64,000 nt of DNA, taken from the NCBI GenBank assembly GCA_003600225.1, contig QZFT01000034.1, positions 124,001-188,000 on the forward strand, read 5' to 3'. Under the pieces are notes generated by a model, which saw nothing but the letters and a program-made list of their open reading frames with translations, ran no database searches and was not told the origin of the DNA. Below, piece after piece: positions 33,019-41,585 of this stretch. Position 1 is the stretch's first letter. Every line of letters starts with the position of its first letter. Origin of the DNA: Pseudonocardiaceae bacterium YIM PH 21723. GTDB lineage: Bacteria; Actinomycetota; Actinomycetes; Mycobacteriales; Pseudonocardiaceae. The position numbers and the translations under genes were made by a program.

Positions 33019-33186
33019 GGTGATTAGTTGCCAATTCCCCCATCGGCGTTCACCGCTGTGCGGACTCCGCACAGAACTGGAACAAGACCCGGACTTTTGT
33101 TGCACGCTAATGACGCATCTGTGGCCTGTCCTGCGCAGACACCGTTGTCGAGCGTCAGGATCACCCCTCCGTGAGGTGGGTGAATC

Positions 33187-33347
33187 AACGGCAGCGGACG
33201 CCGCACGTACAGCCAGACGGCGGGCAGGGCGACCACGAAGACCAGCGGGACGGTGCCCAGGAACGTTCCCGTGACAACGCCCGCCGCCCGAACTGCCGGG
33301 TGATCAACAGATCCGGCACGAACAGCAACGGCGTCAGCTTGATCGCC
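33187..33347 (-). pseudogene. Decayed, internally deleted GT87 copy
   Basis: Minus-strand pieces match the neighbouring GT87 protein: AIKLTPLLFVPDLLITRQF (intact gene: AIKLTPLLFVPYLLITRQF), then after a frameshift VTGTFLG, then directly ALPAVWLYVRRPLP (intact: AMPLMWLYLRRSAP). About 200 residues between the last two blocks are missing. A tandem duplicate has collapsed to ~160 bases. Confidence 0.8.
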
Positions 33348-33463
33348 AACGCCTCCGGCGTCCCGGACATCACCGGCACGAGGCCGAGTGCCCGCTGCCC
33401 CCCTTGGGTGGCGGGACCGTGCCGGTCGAGCAGTTCACCGACGGGTCAACCGCCCGCTTGCAC

Positions 33464-33489
33464 GTTTAGATTATGTCTGTAATCTAAAC
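33464..33489. promoter_or_regulatory. Perfect palindromic operator before the SDR/TetR pair
   Basis: Perfect 10-bp arms GTTTAGATTA/TAATCTAAAC around TGTCTG, ending 3 bases before the SDR ATG in otherwise GC-rich sequence. This is the expected form and place for the site of the TetR protein encoded downstream, blocking the promoter or the start region. No separate RBS is visible, so the SDR message may be leaderless. Confidence 0.85.
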
Positions 33490-33492
33490 GGC

Positions 33493-34170
33493 ATGGAACT
33501 CACTGATTCAGTCGCCGTCGTGACCGGAGCCAACCGCGGCCTCGGCCGCATCCTGGCCGCGCAACTCCTGGAGCGCGGCGCCAAGGTCTACGCCACCGCG
33601 CGCAGGCCGGAGACCGTCGACCTGCCCGGAGTGCAACCGCTGTACCTGGACGTCACCAAGCCGGACTCCATCGCCGAGGCGGCCGCGGTTGCCCGGGACG
33701 CCACCGTGCTGATCAACAACGCCGGCATCTCCACCCACACCCACCTGACGGACGGTGACCTCGACGCGGTCCGGCTGGAGATGGAGACCCACTACTTCGG
33801 CCCGCTGAACACGATCCGCGCGTTCGCGCCGGTACTCGCCGCCAACGGCGGTGGCGGGATCCTGAACGTGCTCTCGGTGCTGTCCTGGGTGCACCTGCCC
33901 GACTACGGCGCCTACTCCGCCGCGAAGGCCGCCGCGTGGGCGCTGACCAATGTCAGCCGCGCCGAACTCGCCGACCGGAACATCCAGGTGAGCGGCCTGC
34001 ACGTGGGATACATGGACACCGACATGGCGGACTACGTGGCACCGGAGGACAAGATCGACCCGGCCCTGGTCGCTAAGATCGCGCTCGACGGTTTCGCCGC
34101 CGGCCTGCCCGAGATCATCGCGGACGACTTCACCCGCACCGTGAAGGCGGGCCTGTCCAGCACCCCCTGA
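33493..34170 (+). CDS. Short-chain dehydrogenase/reductase
   Basis: A 225-aa classical SDR: TGANRGLG at ~12, NNAG at ~72, catalytic Ser in VLSVLSW and YSAAK at ~140. Slightly short for the family (about 250) because the C-terminal substrate loop is reduced. It is followed after 23 bases by a TetR gene, and both lie behind a palindromic operator. The pairing is usual for inducible detoxification of small aldehydes, ketones or drugs. ATG 33493 was chosen because the Rossmann strand starts at residue 6. Substrate unknown. Confidence 0.92.
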   Translation: MELTDSVAVVTGANRGLGRILAAQLLERGAKVYATARRPETVDLPGVQPLYLDVTKPDSIAEAAAVARDATVLINNAGISTHTHLTDGDLDAVRLEMETHYFGPLNTIRAFAPVLAANGGGGILNVLSVLSWVHLPDYGAYSAAKAAAWALTNVSRAELADRNIQVSGLHVGYMDTDMADYVAPEDKIDPALVAKIALDGFAAGLPEIIADDFTRTVKAGLSSTP

Positions 34171-34193
34171 AGCCGCAGTCAGGAGGCAGCGCC

Positions 34194-34772
34194 ATGGGCA
34201 GAGTGTCGAAGGCGGAGGCCGCCCAGCACCGCGAGCAGGTGGTGGACGCCGCCTCCCGGCTGTTCCGGGAGCGGGGCGTCCAGGGCGTCGGCCTGTCCGA
34301 CGTGATGGCGGCGGTCGGGTTGACCCCGGGCGGCTTCTATAAGCGGTTCGGGTCCAAACAGGACCTGGCCGCCGAGGCCACGACCCGGGCGTTCGCCCTG
34401 GCCAACGCCGTCATCGAGCAGGTGTCGGCGCGCCACCCGGGACGGCCGGACGAGGCGCTCCGGGAGCTGGTCGCCGCCTACCTGTCAGCGGAGAGCCGCG
34501 ACTGCCCGGCCGAGGGCTGCGCCGCGACGGCGCTGGCCGCCGAGGCGGCCCGGGAGCCGGCGGACGGCCAGGTCCGCGCCGCCTACGTCGAGGGAATCGG
34601 TGGCTTCATCGAGTCGCTGACCGGATTCACCGGCGCGGAGGCCACCCGCGCCGACCGGATCACCATCATGTGCACCCTGGTCGGCGCGCTCTCCCTCGCC
34701 CGGGCGACGGCGGGAGACCCGCTCTCCGACGAGATCCTGCGGGCCGTGCGGGAACATCTGACGCCGGACTAG
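34194..34772 (+). CDS. TetR-family repressor
   Basis: A 192-aa TetR: N-terminal HTH at ~10-55 (REQVVDAASRLFRERG, GLSDVMAAVGLTPGGFYKRFGSK) and a C-terminal helical ligand domain with two Cys (DCPAEGC). It resembles the branch (GGFYKRFGSK) that controls adjacent SDR genes. It probably binds the palindrome at 33464-33489 and represses its own operon. Its TAG stop shares bases with the convergent RGCVC-type gene's stop (CTAG). Confidence 0.93.
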   Translation: MGRVSKAEAAQHREQVVDAASRLFRERGVQGVGLSDVMAAVGLTPGGFYKRFGSKQDLAAEATTRAFALANAVIEQVSARHPGRPDEALRELVAAYLSAESRDCPAEGCAATALAAEAAREPADGQVRAAYVEGIGGFIESLTGFTGAEATRADRITIMCTLVGALSLARATAGDPLSDEILRAVREHLTPD

Positions 34773-34936
34773 CCGGCCGTCGGTGCGGAGCAGACACACA
34801 GCCTGCTGGAGCCGCTGGGCGTCGCCGTGCAGTACCGGGCGGCGATGCGGTCGTGATCGGCGAGGGGATGTGGACATACCCCGCAGATCAGGTCGCTGCG
34901 TGGGATCGATGGGGCGTTGCTGGGGCCCGACGTCAT
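34769..34936 (-). CDS. RGCVC-type cysteine-rich mini-protein
   Basis: A 55-aa protein with cysteines in the pattern CGVCPHPLADHDRIAARYC followed by a late LCVC. This matches small actinobacterial RGCVC-family proteins (CxVCpHPxxxHDxIaxRFC...GCVC). The four or five Cys and His could bind zinc or an iron-sulfur cluster; function is unknown. The ATG has GGGAGAA upstream. The stop overlaps the convergent TetR stop. Confidence 0.7.
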   Translation of the reverse strand: MTSGPSNAPSIPRSDLICGVCPHPLADHDRIAARYCTATPSGSSRLCVCSAPTAG

Positions 34937-35155
34937 GTCGGTTCTCCCGTCCAGTGTGGGCGCCGGGGACGGCGCGGGCTCGACCGCCCACGCACGAGAT
35001 GCTCCCGGCGGCACTGACACTACGCCCCCTCGGGAAGCACGGTGGGCGACTTGCCAGGCAATGCGGACAATGGGACTCTGCGAGAGGATCACTCCGTCCA
35101 GGACCCCGACGGGACACGACGCCGCTACTTCAGGCGTGGCTCGGGAGGTCAACCG

Positions 35156-35683
35156 ATGACGGAAACCAGACAGTCGGCCGATGACGTGCTGAACACGCTG
35201 TTCGTGGCGGCGGCCGGCGGCGACAGAGTCGCACTGGGCAGGCTGTACGACGCGCTGGCCAGCACGGTCTACGGGCTGGCGAAGACGATCCTGGACGACG
35301 CCGACGAAGCCAAGGCCATTACCCAGGACGTGTTCCTGGAGGTCTGGCACACCGATGGGATCGGCATCGAGCCCTTGAACGCCCGCGCCCGGATCGTGCA
35401 CCTCGGCCGCAGCCGGGCGCTCCAGCGGGCCGGTTCGGTCCGGCGCTCGATGGGGCGTGTGCTGCGGACGGTGACCGCGGCCGCGAGGCGAACCCAGGAC
35501 CTTGAGGAATTCACCGGCCTGGTCCAGGCCCAGCGCGACTCGATCATCCTGGCCTACTTCTGCGGCCTCACTCATCGGGAGATCGAACTCGCGCTGGGCC
35601 TGCCTGTCAGGACGGCGGCCACTGTAGTCCACAGTGGACTGATGCAGCTGTGCAGGGACGGCTCGGCACTCAGAAAATGTTGA
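35156..35683 (+). CDS. ECF-type RNA polymerase sigma factor
   Basis: A 175-aa sigma-70 family protein. Region 2 spans ~15-75 (LYDALASTVYGLAKTIL, DADEAKAITQDVFLEVW) and region 4 ~125-170 (RDSIILAYFCGLTHREIELALGLPVRTAA). This is the size and layout of SigK-like ECF factors. ATG 35156 has GGGAGGT ~10 bases upstream. No anti-sigma gene is adjacent. A small hydrophobic reading frame lies antisense to its last codons. Confidence 0.9.
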   Translation: MTETRQSADDVLNTLFVAAAGGDRVALGRLYDALASTVYGLAKTILDDADEAKAITQDVFLEVWHTDGIGIEPLNARARIVHLGRSRALQRAGSVRRSMGRVLRTVTAAARRTQDLEEFTGLVQAQRDSIILAYFCGLTHREIELALGLPVRTAATVVHSGLMQLCRDGSALRKC

Positions 35684-35732
35684 TGTCGCCGATGTTGACG
35701 ATCAGAATCAGGAGCGATTGCAAATAGTTCAT
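35670..35732 (-). CDS. Possible 20-aa hydrophobic peptide
   Basis: The minus strand reads MNYLQSLLILIVNIGDINIF, then stop, from an ATG with AAGGA six bases upstream. The peptide is strongly hydrophobic and AT-rich against a GC-rich background, the pattern of small membrane peptides. It overlaps the 3' end of the ECF sigma gene by 14 bases on the opposite strand. An RBS at the right distance and a membrane-like sequence support it. Chance is not excluded for so short a frame. Confidence 0.4.
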   Translation of the reverse strand: MNYLQSLLILIVNIGDINIF

Positions 35733-35920
35733 GACCATCCTTCGTTCGCGGGTACGTACGAACGGCATTCGGCGCGAACTCCGAAACGGATCGTTTTAGA
35801 GAGAACTTCAAGCGGGCGTTCAACGCGGCTTCAACGCGGGGCGTCACGGTCCTGGTGCACATGGGGGGACGTTCCGAGGAACTCCCGGTCCCGTCGGATC
35901 GACAACACTTGGAGTGCAGG

Positions 35921-36475
35921 ATGAGCAAGCTTCTCCGCCCCGGCATCATCGCCGTGGGTTCCATGCTGAGCCTCGCGCTGCTGGCCGGCCCGGTCTCCGC
36001 CGCCCCGGCGGCCGTGGACACCCAGGCCTCGCAGGAGGCGGCGCAGGTCAAGGTCAGCCGCACCGAGATGCTGAACCGGGCGAAGGTCTGGCTGACCGCC
36101 AACGGCGGCAAGCAGGTGCCGTACAGCATGGAGCGCAACTGGAAGGACGGCTACCGCCAGGACTGCTCCGGTTACGTCTCGATGGCCGCGAAGCTGCCGA
36201 AGCCGGGCCCGAACACCGTCGGCCTGTTCGACTCCTACACCACCGGTATCGCGGTGAAGGACATGAAGCCCGGTGACCTGTTCATCGACAAGCTGGACCG
36301 CCCCGGCGCCGACTTCCGGCACGTGGTGATCTTCGAGAAGTGGGTCGACGCCTCGCACAAGCAGTACTGGGCCTACGAGCAGCGCGGCGGCCACGGCACC
36401 GACCACCGCAAGCTGTCCTACGGCCTGAAGGCCGACGACTACAAGCCCCGTCGCCTGAAGAACATCACCGGCTGA
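35921..36475 (+). CDS. Secreted NlpC/P60-like peptidase-fold protein
   Basis: A 184-aa protein with a Sec signal (SMLSLALLAGPVSAAPA, cleavage ~30). The mature part carries an NlpC/P60-type pattern: QDCSGYVSMA with candidate nucleophile Cys at ~86 and FRHVVIFEKW with His at ~143. Standard members cut gamma-D-Glu-mDAP bonds in peptidoglycan; this one is short with no accessory wall-binding domain. ATG 35921 has GGAG upstream. The gene ends 11 bases inside the convergent SARP gene. Confidence 0.82.
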   Translation: MSKLLRPGIIAVGSMLSLALLAGPVSAAPAAVDTQASQEAAQVKVSRTEMLNRAKVWLTANGGKQVPYSMERNWKDGYRQDCSGYVSMAAKLPKPGPNTVGLFDSYTTGIAVKDMKPGDLFIDKLDRPGADFRHVVIFEKWVDASHKQYWAYEQRGGHGTDHRKLSYGLKADDYKPRRLKNITG

Positions 36476-37250
36476 TCCCCGGTTCCGCCCAGCCCGGCCG
36501 GTCCGCGATCGCGGGCCGGCCGGGCTGTTCCAGTACCGGGTCGTGCCGCAGCACCTGCTCGTACACCGCGCGCAGTTCCGGTCCCGGCTCGGTACCGGTC
36601 TCGTCCGCGAGTGCCCGCCGGGTGTCGTGGAAGACCTGCAACGCGTCCGCGGGGCGCCCGCCCCGGTAGAGGGCCAGCATCAGCAGGGCGGACAGCCGCT
36701 CCCGCAGCGGATGGGCGGCGACCAGGACCCGCAGTTCGGCGATCGACTGGGTACACAGGCCGGTGTGCGACTCCGCCGCCAGGCACTCTTCGAGCACTGC
36801 CAGCCGCTCCTCGGCGAGGGCCCGGCGGACCGGGGCGAGCCCGGGTGCGTCCGCGTCGGCGAGCGGGTCCCCCTGCCAGATGTCCAGTGCCCGGCGCAAC
36901 ATCCGGGCGCGTACCCCGGGGTCCGTCGCGGTGCTCCGGATGGTGGTGACCTGGGCCCGGAAGTGGTGCAGGTCGATCTGCGGTCGCGGCACCTGCAGCA
37001 CGTAACCGGGTGGCTTGTGGGTCAGGCACCGCGCCGGTCCGAGCTTGCGCCGCAGTGCCGACACGTTCACCTGCACCACGTTGCGCGCCCGCCGGGGCAT
37101 GTGGTCGCCGTCCCACAGCAGATCCACGAGCCGGTCCACCGACACGACCCGCCCGGCCTCCAGGAGCAGCACGGCCAGGATGGACCGCTGCTGCGCACTC
37201 GTGATCGGCACATGCCGGACGCCGACCGGTCCCAGTAGTTCGAACTCCAT
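36465..37250 (-). CDS. SARP-family transcriptional activator (winged helix + BTAD)
   Basis: A 261-aa protein: N-terminal OmpR-type winged helix at ~5-95 (QQRSILAVLLLEAGRVVSVDRLVDLLW, ARNVVQVNVSALRRKLG, GYVLQV) and a bacterial transcriptional activation domain at ~100-250 (ADAPGLAPVRRALAEERLAVLEECL, HPLRERLSALLMLALYRGGRPADAL). SARPs activate secondary-metabolite clusters by binding direct repeats upstream of -10 elements. The nearest candidate targets are uncertain, as no cluster is directly attached. Length matches small SARPs. Confidence 0.93.
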   Translation of the reverse strand: MEFELLGPVGVRHVPITSAQQRSILAVLLLEAGRVVSVDRLVDLLWDGDHMPRRARNVVQVNVSALRRKLGPARCLTHKPPGYVLQVPRPQIDLHHFRAQVTTIRSTATDPGVRARMLRRALDIWQGDPLADADAPGLAPVRRALAEERLAVLEECLAAESHTGLCTQSIAELRVLVAAHPLRERLSALLMLALYRGGRPADALQVFHDTRRALADETGTEPGPELRAVYEQVLRHDPVLEQPGRPAIADRPGWAEPGISR

Positions 37251-37401
37251 CCATGTCCCCCCGGTGACGGCCCCCCGACCGCACTGGGCACAGCCTGCCC
37301 ACCGGAGCGCCGAAGACCCCTACCTTTCGGCGGTTACCCCTCGACTGGCCCATACCGGTTCATCCATCGGCCTGAAATGAATCAGCCCGTTCGGCCGAGC
37401 G

Positions 37402-38013
37402 CTACTCCGGGGCGGGCTGGATGATCGCGCGGCCGAGGGTGCGCAGCAGGTCCTCCAGACTGGTGTCCTGCGGCACGAACCGGTCCAGGGTGGCCAGGCC
37501 GTGCACGATCGACCAGCAGAGCAGCGTCAGGTTGAACGGGTCGAGGTCACCGCCCCAGCCGGTGGTCTTCGCCCTGGTGACGGCCTCCTGCAGCATCTGC
37601 CAGATCCGGAAGCCCGACTTGATCAGTTCGGGATCGGCCCCCTCCGCCTGCGCCGAGGAGATCATCCAGGGGAAGAGCGCCGGATTCTCCCGGGCGAACC
37701 GCACGTAGGTGGCACCGATGGCGATGGGACTCTCGCTGGCGGGGGCGTCGGCGGGCACGTTGCCCAGGGCCTCGACGGTGCGTTCCACGAGCCGGTCCCA
37801 GCCGTCGATGGCCACACCGGTCATCACCGCCCGGCGGTCCTGGAAGTGGTACGCGACGGCCTGATGGCTCATGCCCACCCGGCGGGCGATCGATCGCAGG
37901 CTGGCCCGATCCGCCCCGGCCTCGATGAGCTCTTCGGTCGCCGCGTCCAAGATCGCCCGTCGCGAATCGTCCGCCCGGCGCCGGCCGGGTGCCGTCTCCT
38001 TGTCCCTGCTCAC
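37402..38013 (-). CDS. TetR-family repressor
   Basis: A 203-aa TetR: HTH at ~10-58 (RRAILDAATEELIEAGADRASLRSIARRVGMSHQAVAYHF) with a WHG-type C-terminal domain. The GTG at 38013 was chosen since the HTH begins normally after ~10 residues; an ATG 12 codons upstream is possible. It is divergent from the molybdopterin oxidoreductase across 93 bases that hold two inverted repeats, so it probably regulates that gene and itself. Confidence 0.9.
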   Translation of the reverse strand: MSRDKETAPGRRRADDSRRAILDAATEELIEAGADRASLRSIARRVGMSHQAVAYHFQDRRAVMTGVAIDGWDRLVERTVEALGNVPADAPASESPIAIGATYVRFARENPALFPWMISSAQAEGADPELIKSGFRIWQMLQEAVTRAKTTGWGGDLDPFNLTLLCWSIVHGLATLDRFVPQDTSLEDLLRTLGRAIIQPAPE

Positions 38014-38040
38014 GGCACAACTATGCCGGTAGCCGGATCC

Positions 38041-38074
38041 ACTTGCCACTGGCAGGTAACCGTTTTACTGTTAC
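38041..38074. promoter_or_regulatory. Candidate TetR operators in the divergent TetR/oxidoreductase promoter
   Basis: Inverted repeat ACTTGCCACTGGCAGGT (arms TGCCA/TGGCA, extended) at 38041-38057, followed by GTAAC-N9-GTTAC at 38056-38074. Both lie between the TetR and molybdopterin genes in AT-richer sequence. Confidence 0.6.
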
Positions 38075-38106
38075 TTGCGGTATCACATAAACGAGGAGGG
38101 CCGGCG

Positions 38107-40623
38107 ATGGCGCGAGAACGGGTCGAGCTGGGCGAGCCGAAGAAGTCCACGTGCATCCTCTGCGAGTGCAACTGTGGCATCGAGATCCAGCTGGACGGGC
38201 GCCGGTTCGCCAAGATCCGCGGAGACAACGACAACCCGGCCTCCAGGGGCTACACCTGCGAGAAGGCGCTGCGGCTGGACCACTACCAGAACTTCGCCCA
38301 CCGGCTCACCACCCCGCTGCGCAGGCGGCCGGACGGCGAGTACGAGCCGATCGACTGGGACACCGCGATCCGCGAGATCGCCGGAAAGCTCGCCGAGATC
38401 CGTGACGCCCACGGCGGGGATTCGATCTTCTTCTACGGCGGCGGTGGCCAGGGCAACCACCTCGGCGGGCTCTACATGCAGGCGCTGCGTGGCGCGTTGA
38501 AGTCGCAGTTCTACGCGAACGCCGTCTCCCAGGAGAAGACCGGCGAGGCCTGGGTCGACGGCCTGATGTTCCAGGCACACCCCCGGCCCGGTGACCTGGC
38601 GGACGCGCAGTGCGTGGTCCTCGTCGGCAAAAACCCCTGGCAGTCGCACGGCCTGCCGCACGCCAGGGTCACGCTGAAGAACCTCAAGGCCGACCCGGAG
38701 CGCACGTTGATCGTGCTCGATCCCCGGCGCAGCGAATCCGCCGCGATGGCCGACTTCCACATCCAGCTCAAGCCGGGCACCGACGCGTGGGCGCTGGCGG
38801 CGATGTGCGCGATCCTGGTGCAGGAGAACCTGATCGACCGGTCCTTTGTGGACGAGCGCACCTCCGGGATGGAGCCGGTACTGGCCCTGCTGTCCACTGT
38901 GGACATCACCACGCACGCGGCCAAATGCGGGGTGGACGAGGACCTGCTGCGCGGCGCGGCGCGGGCGATCGCCGCCGCCGGATCCGTGGCTACCGCCGAG
39001 GATCTGGGAATCCAGCAGGCGCCGAACAGCACGTTGTGCTCCTACCTGCAACGGCTGCTCTGGGTGCTGACCGGCAATTTCGGCAAGCCGGGCACGATGG
39101 CCGCGCACTCCATCTTCACCGCCGTGGTCGGCGCCGCCGAGTTCTTGCCGCCGGACCGCGAGTCGCGCCGGCTGGATCTGGGTGAACGGCTGGTCAGGAC
39201 GGCAGCGGGAGTCCTGCCGTTCGTGCTGGGCGTGGTGGGCCGCTGGCCGTGGGCCGGGCGCCGGATGGACCGGATCGTCCGGCTGGTGCTGAACAGGGCG
39301 GTCATGCCGCTGCTGATCAGGCTGATCTCCGACCGGTCCAAGCTGAGTGGTGTGCTGCTGCGGCTGATGCGCGGGATGACCGGGTTGTTCTCGATCGGGG
39401 TCCCCAGGGCCACCGTCACCCCGGTCACCGGAGCGCGGATCATCGCCGGAGTCATCCCCGGCGCCTCGATCGTGGACGAGATCCTCACCGATCACCCGGA
39501 CCGGTTCCGCGCGATGTGGGTGGACAGCTCGAATCCGGCCCACTCGATGCCGGAGTCGGCCAGGTTCAAGCAGGCGATGGCGGCCCTGGACCTGACCGTC
39601 GTGGTGGACGTCGCGCTCACCGAGACCGGCCGCAACGCCGACTACGTGCTGCCCGCGTCGACCCAGTACGAGAAGACCGAGATGTGCTTCTTCAACTTCG
39701 AGTTCCCCCGCAACTCGATCCACATGCGTACGGCGGTGCTGGACCCCATGCCCGGCACCCTGCCCGAACCCGAGATCTACGGCGGGGTGATCGACGCACT
39801 CGGCACGGTGGACGAGGCCACCTTCGACCGGCTGCGCCGGGCCCGGCGGGCGGGCAGGGCGACCCTGACCGCCGACGTCCTGATGATGGCCATGCAGGAC
39901 CCGTGGAACGGATGGCTGGCGACCCATCTGCTACGGAAGATCATGGGCGAGGAGATGCCCGCGGGTATGGAGGCCGCCGCCCCATTCTGGATCCCGTCGG
40001 TGCTGGCCGCGGTCACCTTCCCGAAGGCGATGCGGCGGGCCGGGCACGCCGGTTCCGGCCTGGAGCAGGCGGAGAACCTGTTCAACGCCCTGATCGGCAC
40101 CCGCGGCGGCATCGTGTTCACCCAGGACGAGTGGGCCGACGCCTGGTCGCACATCCACACCCCCGGCCGCCGGATCCGGGCCGTCCCGGAGCTGCTCCCC
40201 GAGATCGAGGCCCTGGCGCACCGCGAGGAGAAGTGGACCAGCGAGGAGTTCCCGTTCGTCCTCGCCGCCGGTGAGCGGCGGGCCTTCACCGCGAACGTCA
40301 TCATGCGGGACCCCGCCTGGCGCAGGCGGGACGCCCAGGGCGCCCTGCGGATGAACCCCCAGGACGCGGAACGCCTGGGCGTCACGGCGGACTCCCGGGT
40401 CCGGGTGGTGACCGAGGCGGGCTCGGCGGAGACGATCGTGGAACTCACCGACACCCTGTTGCCCGGCAACATCACGTTGCCCAACGGCATGGGCACCGAA
40501 GCCGGCGGTGAGCGGACCGGTGTGGCCCCCAATGACCTGACCACAGGCCGGTACCGGGACCCGATCGCCGGGACGCCGTGGCACAAGCACGTCCCGGCGA
40601 GAGTCGAGGTGCTCGCCGACTAG
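38107..40623 (+). CDS. Molybdopterin-dependent oxidoreductase (cytoplasmic)
   Basis: An 838-aa DMSO-reductase-family protein without a Tat signal. The 4Fe-4S site is at the very N-terminus (CILCECNC, then GYTCEKA). Molybdopterin-binding domains follow (VLVGKNPWQSHG, LIVLDPRRSE, MWVDSSNPAHSMP) with the dinucleotide-binding domain at the end (LPNGMGTEAGGERTGV). An insertion at ~365-430 is hydrophobic and basic. The substrate is unknown; formate-dehydrogenase-like enzymes are the nearest type. GGAGG precedes ATG 38107. Divergent TetR control is likely. Confidence 0.9.
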   Translation: MARERVELGEPKKSTCILCECNCGIEIQLDGRRFAKIRGDNDNPASRGYTCEKALRLDHYQNFAHRLTTPLRRRPDGEYEPIDWDTAIREIAGKLAEIRDAHGGDSIFFYGGGGQGNHLGGLYMQALRGALKSQFYANAVSQEKTGEAWVDGLMFQAHPRPGDLADAQCVVLVGKNPWQSHGLPHARVTLKNLKADPERTLIVLDPRRSESAAMADFHIQLKPGTDAWALAAMCAILVQENLIDRSFVDERTSGMEPVLALLSTVDITTHAAKCGVDEDLLRGAARAIAAAGSVATAEDLGIQQAPNSTLCSYLQRLLWVLTGNFGKPGTMAAHSIFTAVVGAAEFLPPDRESRRLDLGERLVRTAAGVLPFVLGVVGRWPWAGRRMDRIVRLVLNRAVMPLLIRLISDRSKLSGVLLRLMRGMTGLFSIGVPRATVTPVTGARIIAGVIPGASIVDEILTDHPDRFRAMWVDSSNPAHSMPESARFKQAMAALDLTVVVDVALTETGRNADYVLPASTQYEKTEMCFFNFEFPRNSIHMRTAVLDPMPGTLPEPEIYGGVIDALGTVDEATFDRLRRARRAGRATLTADVLMMAMQDPWNGWLATHLLRKIMGEEMPAGMEAAAPFWIPSVLAAVTFPKAMRRAGHAGSGLEQAENLFNALIGTRGGIVFTQDEWADAWSHIHTPGRRIRAVPELLPEIEALAHREEKWTSEEFPFVLAAGERRAFTANVIMRDPAWRRRDAQGALRMNPQDAERLGVTADSRVRVVTEAGSAETIVELTDTLLPGNITLPNGMGTEAGGERTGVAPNDLTTGRYRDPIAGTPWHKHVPARVEVLAD

Positions 40624-40632
40624 CGGGCGGGG

Positions 40633-40995
40633 TCACGCGGTGATGTCGGTGATCTCCACGTTGATCTCGGTGATCTCCAGGTCGGTGGCCCGGCGGATCG
40701 CGGCGGCGACCGTGCCGCGGACCAGATGGGCCAGCTCGGTGACCGGGACCCCGTAGCGGGCGACCACATCCAGGTCGACCGCGACCTGGGTCTCGCCGAG
40801 CTCGACCGACACGCCCTGGCCTTCGCTGCGCGCCGCACCGGGGATGCGCTCGCGCAACGCCCCGAGCACCCGGGCGGCTCCCCCGCCCAGGTCCGCCACT
40901 CCGGGGACCTGGCGGGCGGCCACGCCGACGATCTCGCGGATGGCCCCCTCGGTGGTGATAACGGTGCCGGTATCGGTGATCTCGCTGGTCGTCAT
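40633..40995 (-). CDS. Asp23/Gls24 family envelope stress protein
   Basis: A 120-aa protein with the Asp23 pattern: VVGVAARQVPGVADLGGG, then GVSVELGETQVAVDLDVVARYG and ITEINVEITDI. It is the last of six genes forming an Asp23-type operon (43067 to 40633). In Firmicutes Asp23 is held under the membrane by AmaP and responds to envelope stress; the actinobacterial role is not known. Confidence 0.88.
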   Translation of the reverse strand: MTTSEITDTGTVITTEGAIREIVGVAARQVPGVADLGGGAARVLGALRERIPGAARSEGQGVSVELGETQVAVDLDVVARYGVPVTELAHLVRGTVAAAIRRATDLEITEINVEITDITA

Positions 40996-41009
40996 CTCGG
41001 TGTCCTATC

Positions 41010-41585
41010 TCAGTTCACTCGGGCCGCGGCGGCGCTCGGCACCCGGAACTCGATGGCCGTGGGCAGCTCATCCAGGTCGACGGCGGAGCGCATCCTCGGC
41101 AACAGTTCATCGGTGATCCGGCGCCGGACGGCCACCAGATCAGCGTCCGGTTCCGCCTCCACCACCAGCGACAACAGCGGGTCCCCGCGTCGCCCGCCGA
41201 GCACGGCCTTGGCTCCGGTGACGCCGTCCAGGGCCTGCACCTCCCGGGCGAACGGCTCGGCGGCCTTCGCCGCCTCCAGGTCCGTCTTCCCGGAGCGGTC
41301 CTCGTGTACCCGCCAGCGATGCGTGCGCGGGGTGGCCGGTGCGATGGTCTGGGCCAGCAGCCAGCGCAGGCACAGCAGGCCGATGAGCACCCCGGCCGCG
41401 ACGATCACCACCAGTACCCACTGCGGCGGCTGTTCGGTGCCCGGCACCAGTGGCGCGGCGGTGTCCAGTCCCGGGATCCGGCCGTGGTTGGCCAGTCCCA
41501 GGAACGCGCCGCCGGCCAGCAGCAGCACCGCGATCAGGCCGAGCAGGCTCCGGTTCATCCGGGCCGGCCGGTTCAGTCTGGTCAT
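41010..41585 (-). CDS. AmaP-like membrane anchor of the Asp23 operon
   Basis: A 191-aa protein with two hydrophobic segments (SLLGLIAVLLLAGGAFLGL and WVLVVIVAAGVLIGLLCLRWLLA) and a C-terminal cytoplasmic domain of ~110 residues containing VTGAKAVLGGRRGDPLLSLV. The layout matches the alkaline-shock membrane anchor that recruits Asp23 to the membrane. Its start overlaps the upstream gene's stop (ATGA). Confidence 0.8.
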   Translation of the reverse strand: MTRLNRPARMNRSLLGLIAVLLLAGGAFLGLANHGRIPGLDTAAPLVPGTEQPPQWVLVVIVAAGVLIGLLCLRWLLAQTIAPATPRTHRWRVHEDRSGKTDLEAAKAAEPFAREVQALDGVTGAKAVLGGRRGDPLLSLVVEAEPDADLVAVRRRITDELLPRMRSAVDLDELPTAIEFRVPSAAAARVN

